This document shows positions 59,220 through 64,000 of a stretch of 64,000 nt of DNA, piece by piece. This DNA comes from Ovis canadensis (lineage: Eukaryota > Chordata > Mammalia > Artiodactyla > Bovidae). Location: contig NC_091247.1 of the NCBI RefSeq assembly GCF_042477335.2, positions 39,793,501 to 39,857,500 on the forward strand, given 5' to 3'. A program made the translations under genes and the position numbers. Position 1 is the first letter of the stretch. The number at the start of each line of letters is the position of its first letter. The notes under the pieces are model-generated. The model ran no database searches. It was not told where the DNA came from and saw only the letters and a program-made list of their open reading frames with translations.

Positions 59220-60990
59220 CTCAAATTCGAAATCCTCCCTCTGTATTCTGTACCATAGTTTTGGCCAACGTAATCTATCCACTTGTTTTAGCCAAAAGAT
59301 GTGAATAAATTTCTTGGATGACTATTTTTCATTTCTTCTTTACTCTCCCCAGATCTAAACAACAAGTGCTGCAGTGTGTTTCTTAAATATTTCTCTAATT
59401 CATGCCTATCATCCTTAATATTAGTGCCTCAGTCAGATTCTCTTCATGACAGTGTCAATGACATTACCCCCCTGTTTTTAATCTTATTCTCTTCCAATCT
59501 ATCCTTTGAAGAGCAGATAAGATTATCTCTGGCTGAAAACATTTCAAGGTCCTCCTTCAGTGAGTTTGTTCACACTCCCAGCTTCATCCTCATCTTGCCC
59601 TGCCGCCTAGCTCTGTACCAACAATGCTAAGAACAATTGTCCCCAGCATAGTCTTTGTACCCTCTCTGCTCTTATACCTGCTGCCTCATCTACCAGGGAT
59701 GGATTCCTACACCTGGTTCATGCCCACTGCCCTTAGGTTTGGCTCAGGGTCACTTCTTTCAAGAACCCCTCCCTCGCAGCTGGTTTATGGAGTCCTTCTC
59801 AGTTCAGTTCAGTTCAGTCGCTCAGTTGTGTCCGACTCGTTGCGACCCCATGAATCACAGCACACCAGGCCTCCCTGTCCATCACCATCTCCTGGAGTTC
59901 ACAGACTCATGTCCATCGAGTCAGTGATGCCATCCCGCCATCTCATCCTGGGTTGTCCCCTTCTCCTCCTGCCCCTAATCCCTCCCAGCATCAAAGTCTT
60001 TTCCAATGAGTCAACTCTTCGCATGAGGTGGCCAAAGTACTGGAGTTTCAGCTTTAGCATCAGTCCTTCCAAAGAAATTCCAGGGTTGATCTCCTTCAGA
60101 ATGGACTGGTTGGATCTCCTTGCAGTCCAAGGGACTCTCAAGAGTCTTCTCCAACACCACAGTTCAAAACCATCACTTCTTTTGTGCTCAGCCTTCTTCA
60201 CAGTCCAACTCTCACATCCATACATGACCACTGGAAAAAACATAGCCTTGACTAGACAGACCTTAGTTGGCAAAGTAATGTCTCTGCTTTTGAATATACT
60301 ATCTAGGTTGGTCATAACTTTTCTTCCAAGGAGGAAGCGTCTTTTAATTTCATGGCTGCAATCACCATCTGCAGTGATTTTGGAGCCCAAAAAAATAAAG
60401 TCTGACACTGTCTCTACTGTTTCCCCATCTATTTCCCATGAAGTGATGGGACCAGATGCCATGATCTTTGTTTTCTGAATGTTGAGCTTTAAGCCAACTT
60501 TTTCACTCTCCTCTTTTACTTTCATCAAGAGGCTTTTTAGTTCCTCTTCACTTTCTGCCATAAGGGTGGTGTCATCTGCATATCTGAGGTTATTGATATT
60601 TTTCCCAAAAATCTTGATTCCAGCTTGTGTTTCTTCCAGTCCAGCGTTTCTCATGATGTACTCTGCATAGAAGTTAAATAAGCAGGGTGGCAATATATAG
60701 CCTTGAGGTACTCCTTTTCCTATTTGGAACCAGTCTGTTGTTCCATGTCCAGTTCTAACTGTTGCTTCCTGACCTGCATACAGATTTCTCAAGAGGCAGG
60801 TTAGGCTCAAGACTGCCATAAAAATCAATGTGTTGTCACTTTATTTTAGGATTTGAATCATGTGCCCCACAAGACTATTTGCTCCTTATCAACTATGTCT
60901 TCTTCATCTTTATGCATTTAACCCCACATTCCAGCATACTGCCTTACATATAACAGGAAGACTGCTTACTGTACTGATTATTAGAATGGT
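59220..60990 (+). mobile_element. L2 LINE 3' part split by BovB
   Basis: Left part (59220-59798) and right part (60812-60990) read as sense L2: TTCACACTCCCAGCTTCATC, GCCGCCTAGCTCTGTACCA, and after the insertion CAACTATGTCTTCTTCATC and CAGCATACTGCCTTACATA. Diverged. Confidence 0.5.
59799..60811 (-). mobile_element. BovB (RTE) LINE, 5'-truncated, about 1 kb
   Basis: The minus-strand frame 59899-60828 (309 codons) runs from just before the RT palm, through [15 protein letters not shown], to the C-terminal G-R-R-R-R-G region without a stop. Its first 8 or so codons are flanking DNA. The 3' tail is AGTTCAGTTCAGTTCAGTCG on the plus strand. Endonuclease and RT motif A are missing. Confidence 0.94.
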
Positions 60991-61075
60991 CTTTGAGCTC
61001 AATAAATGGTTGTGGGTAATTTTTCAGCCGTTGTTGTTAACCTGTATTACTACTATTTGCTTAATGAATGCTTAT

Positions 61076-61093
61076 TAAATGAATGAATGAATA
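61076..61093. repeat. AATG tetranucleotide repeat
   Basis: About four units of AATG in TAAATGAATGAATGAATAG. Confidence 0.8.
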
Positions 61094-61867
61094 GATGTTT
61101 CTGTGGGACTGATCAGAGACATGTTATAAATGGTACAACCCAAATAGCCAATCAGAAGCAAAGGATATAAGATTCCTTGATGTAGTAAACCAACACTAAG
61201 GAGCTCTGGGGATACAGTCTTAATTAAGAGAGAGCTATGTAAATAAGAGTTATATTCTTAACCTCTCCTATTATTTTGGTCAGTCAAGGCAAGAATCTAG
61301 TGTACTGAAGACGAATGAAGATACTCTTAAAATATCACCTCCCTACCAGCTTTCAGGAATAAACAAACTATTTTTGGTAATGTTTCAAAGATTTTATTGA
61401 ACATCTAGATCTTCTGATATTCTTGATAACTGAATTTTTTTTTCTTTCTGAACAGCCTTGATTGCAGTCTTTACAGCTGGCAGAAAAGGCATGACCTTTC
61501 TTAAAAGTTTCACTTGTGATTATCAAACTTTATGTGTTGGTTTAAATACAGTAAGACATGTATACTACAGACTTTCTTCTGGGAAAAAAAAAATTTTCTC
61601 TTCTTAGGGGAAAAAAGGCAGTTATATTGCTATTGTAAAAAATCAATAAAAAGAAAACTCAATTAATAGAAGATGGAGATCTCATGCCCTGTGATGATAG
61701 CAAAGCCCAAGAAGAAGAAGACTCCTCTTTTTTCCTGGCAATGATTCAGACAATAAAAGAGCCACAGACTCTTAGTTGAGTATAGTCATGCCAACCTCCT
61801 TTTCCTCTCTCTAAGAGTTCACCTTCCCTTAAAGTGAGGGAGCTTGCAGCAGAGGCTTTCCAAGGTT

Positions 61868-63601
61868 CAGTTCAGTTCAGTCGCTCAGTCATGTCCGACT
61901 CTTTGTGACCCCATGAATTGCAGCACGCCAGACCTCCCTGTCCATCACCAACTCCCGGAGTTCACTCAAACTCATGTCCATCAAGTCGGTGATGCCATCC
62001 AGCCATCTCATCCTCTGTCGTCCCCTTCTCCTCCTGCCCCCAATCCCCCCCAGCATCAGAGTCTTTGCAATGAGTCAACTCTTCGCATGAGGTGGCCAAA
62101 GTATTAGAGTTTCAGCTTTAGCATCAGTCCTTCCAAAGGACACCCAGGACTGATCTCCGTTAGAATAGACTGGTTGGATCTCCTTGCAGTCCAAGGGACT
62201 CTCAAGAGTCTCCTCCAACACCACAGTTCAAAAGCATCAATTCTTCGGCGCTCAGCCTTCTTCACAGTCCAACTCTCACATCCATACATGACTACTGGAA
62301 AAACCATAGCCTTGACTAGACGGACCTTTGTTGGCAATGTCTTTGCTTTTGAATATGCTATCTAGGTTGGTCATTACTTTCCTTCCAAGGAGGAAGCGTC
62401 TTTTCATTTCACGGCTGCAATCACCATCTGCAGTGATTTTGGAGCCCCCAAAAATAAAGTCTGACATTGTTTCCACTGTTTCCCCATCTATTTCCCATGA
62501 AGTGATGGGACCAGATGCCATGATCTTCGTTTTCTGAATGTTGAGCTTTAAGCCAACTTTTTCACTCTTCTCTTTCACTTTCATCAAGAGGCTTTTCAGT
62601 TCCTCTTCACTTTCTGCCATAAAGGTAGTGTCATCTGCATATCTGAGGTTATTGATATTTCTCCCAGCAAGCTTGTGCTTCTTCCAGCCCAGCGTTTCTC
62701 ATGATGTACTCTGCATAGAAGTTAAATAAGCAGGGTGACAATAAACAGCCTTGACAGACTCCTTTTCCTATTTGGAACCAGTCTGTTGTTCCATGTCCAG
62801 TTCTAACTGTTGCTTCCTGACTTGCATACAGGTTTCTCAAGAGGCAGGTCAGGTGGTCTGGTATTCCCATCTCTTTCAGAATTTTCCACAGTTTAATGTG
62901 ATCCACACAGTCAAAGGCTTTGGCATAGTCAATAAAGCAGAAATAGATGTTTTTCTGGAACTCTCTTGCTTTTTCGATGATCCAGCAGATGTTGGCCATT
63001 TGATCTCTGGTTCCTCTGCCTTTCCTAAAATCAGCTTGAACATCTGGAAGTTCATGGTTCACGTATTGCTGAAGCCTGGCTTGGAGAATTTTGAGCATTA
63101 CTTTACTAGTGTGTGAGATGAGTGCAATTGTGCAGTTGTTTGAGCATTCTTTGGCATTGCCTTTCTTTGGGATTGGAATGAAAACTGACCTTTTCCAGTC
63201 CTGTGGCCACTGCTAAATTTTCCAAATTTGCTGGCATACTGAGTGCAGCACTTTCACAGCAACATCTTTCAGGATTTGAAATAGCTCAACTGGAATTCCA
63301 TCACCTCCACTAGCTTTGTTCATAGTGATGCTTTCTAAGACCCTCTTGACTTCACATTCCAGGATGTCTGGCTCTAGGTGAGTGATCACACCATCATGAT
63401 TATCTTGGTCGTGACGATCTTTTTTGTACAGTTCTTCTGTGATTCTTGCCACCTCTTCTTAGTATCTTTTGCTTTTGTTAGGTCCATACCATTTCTGTCC
63501 TTTATGAGCCCATCTTTGCATGAAATGTTCCCTTGGTATCTCTAATTTTCTTGAAGTCCTCTCTAGTCTTTCCCATTCTGTTGTTTTCCTCTATTTCTTT
63601 G
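61868..63601 (-). mobile_element. BovB (RTE) LINE, 5'-truncated, about 1.7 kb, with target-site duplication
   Basis: Open pieces in minus orientation: 63213-63452 (T-H-L-E-P-D-I-L-E-C-E-V-K), 62649-63098 (RT motif [14 protein letters not shown]), 62276-62620 and 62104-62337 (C-terminal part). A deletion and frameshift fall just before the Y-A-D-D codons (E-A-Q-A-C-W-E-K-Y-Q). CCAAGGTT at 61860-61867 and 63602-63609 bounds it. Inactive, no endonuclease. Confidence 0.94.
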
Positions 63602-64000
63602 CCAAGGTTAAAGACCTCCAACTGCTGATCCCAAATAAACCCATCTTTGCTGGAGAAATATGTGGAAGTCCACTTGTTTCAGGTCAACAGTTTGGTGGCA
63701 GGGATCAGAGAAGACCTTCAACAGCTCCAGGGCTGATGAGCAAACAGGTGCAGCATCCACCATCAAGTCCACTGTGATCACTGATTTTTCTCACAGATCC
63801 TAGAGTTTGAAGGTACATGTTTCTCTAGGATGTGAGCCCATACCCTCTTTGCATTTGAAGCTCTCTCAGCTTTGTTTGGAATCTATTTTAAGTTTTAATC
63901 CTCCAGGTTAAGGCCTTATTCTGCATGAGAGTACTCATTTGGCACTTTGGTTTGACTTCGAGATCAGACTGTTTCAACTGAAGCTGGCTAATAAGCCTTT

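Larger units (their letters stand above)
54008..64000 (-). other. APLF: 3' part of the next upstream APLF intron
   Basis: The acceptor TTCTTATAG at 54008-54016 shows an intron continues upstream of the 356-bp exon. I found no minus-strand exon matching APLF here, so the FHA-domain and early linker exons lie beyond the window. 55580-57210 and 63610-64000 contain no element I can name. Confidence 0.75.

Noticed and set aside
59899..60828. 309-codon minus-strand frame as a gene
   Set aside because: BovB RT containing Y-A-D-D; begins in flanking DNA and lacks the rest of the element.

Overview
This is a mammalian nuclear window from a bovid-type ruminant. The evidence is the repeat content: Bov-tA and BOV-A2 SINEs, CHR-type SINEs, many 5'-truncated BovB (RTE) LINE copies, ruminant L1 3' ends and a ruminant mariner MITE, over an AT-rich background with older L1, L2, MIR, MaLR and hAT fossils. 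No CRISPR array, operon, rRNA or functional tRNA gene was seen.

The only protein-coding gene I can support is APLF (aprataxin and PNK-like factor, a DNA double-strand-break repair factor and histone chaperone). It lies on the minus strand. The window holds its last four coding exons: 53652-54007 (Ser/Thr-rich linker and first half of poly(ADP-ribose)-binding zinc finger PBZ1), 47193-47318 (second half of PBZ1, first half of PBZ2), 31530-31576 (second half of PBZ2) and 20450-20652 (acidic histone-binding tail and stop). Joined, these are 732 bp: 243 codons plus stop, in frame across all three junctions, with GT-AG splice sites. The N-terminal FHA-domain exons are not seen and should lie beyond 64000.

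Layout: 1-20160 is intergenic DNA downstream of APLF. It holds BOV-A2 and Bov-tA elements, a long inverted repeat at 2884-4293, three larger BovB fragments, L1 pieces, a mariner MITE, and a decayed hAT transposase copy at 16378-17335. 20160-20652 is the terminal exon with a likely short 3' UTR. 20653-31529, 31577-47192 and 47319-53651 are the three introns. 54008-64000 is the 3' part of the next upstream intron, dense in BovB in both orientations.

The observations most worth checking are: both PBZ fingers are cut by a phase-2 intron at the same codon, so skipping the 126-nt exon would make an in-frame hybrid single finger; oppositely oriented BovB copies flank the two PBZ exons; an inverted repeat whose arms each carry one later insertion; a hAT transposase fossil with a second, internally deleted copy; and an orphan exon-like open segment on the plus strand at 54457-54545. 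I did not find a clearly new biological system. Repeat family names and outer boundaries come from reading by eye, and boundaries without target-site duplications are good to about 10-30 bases.
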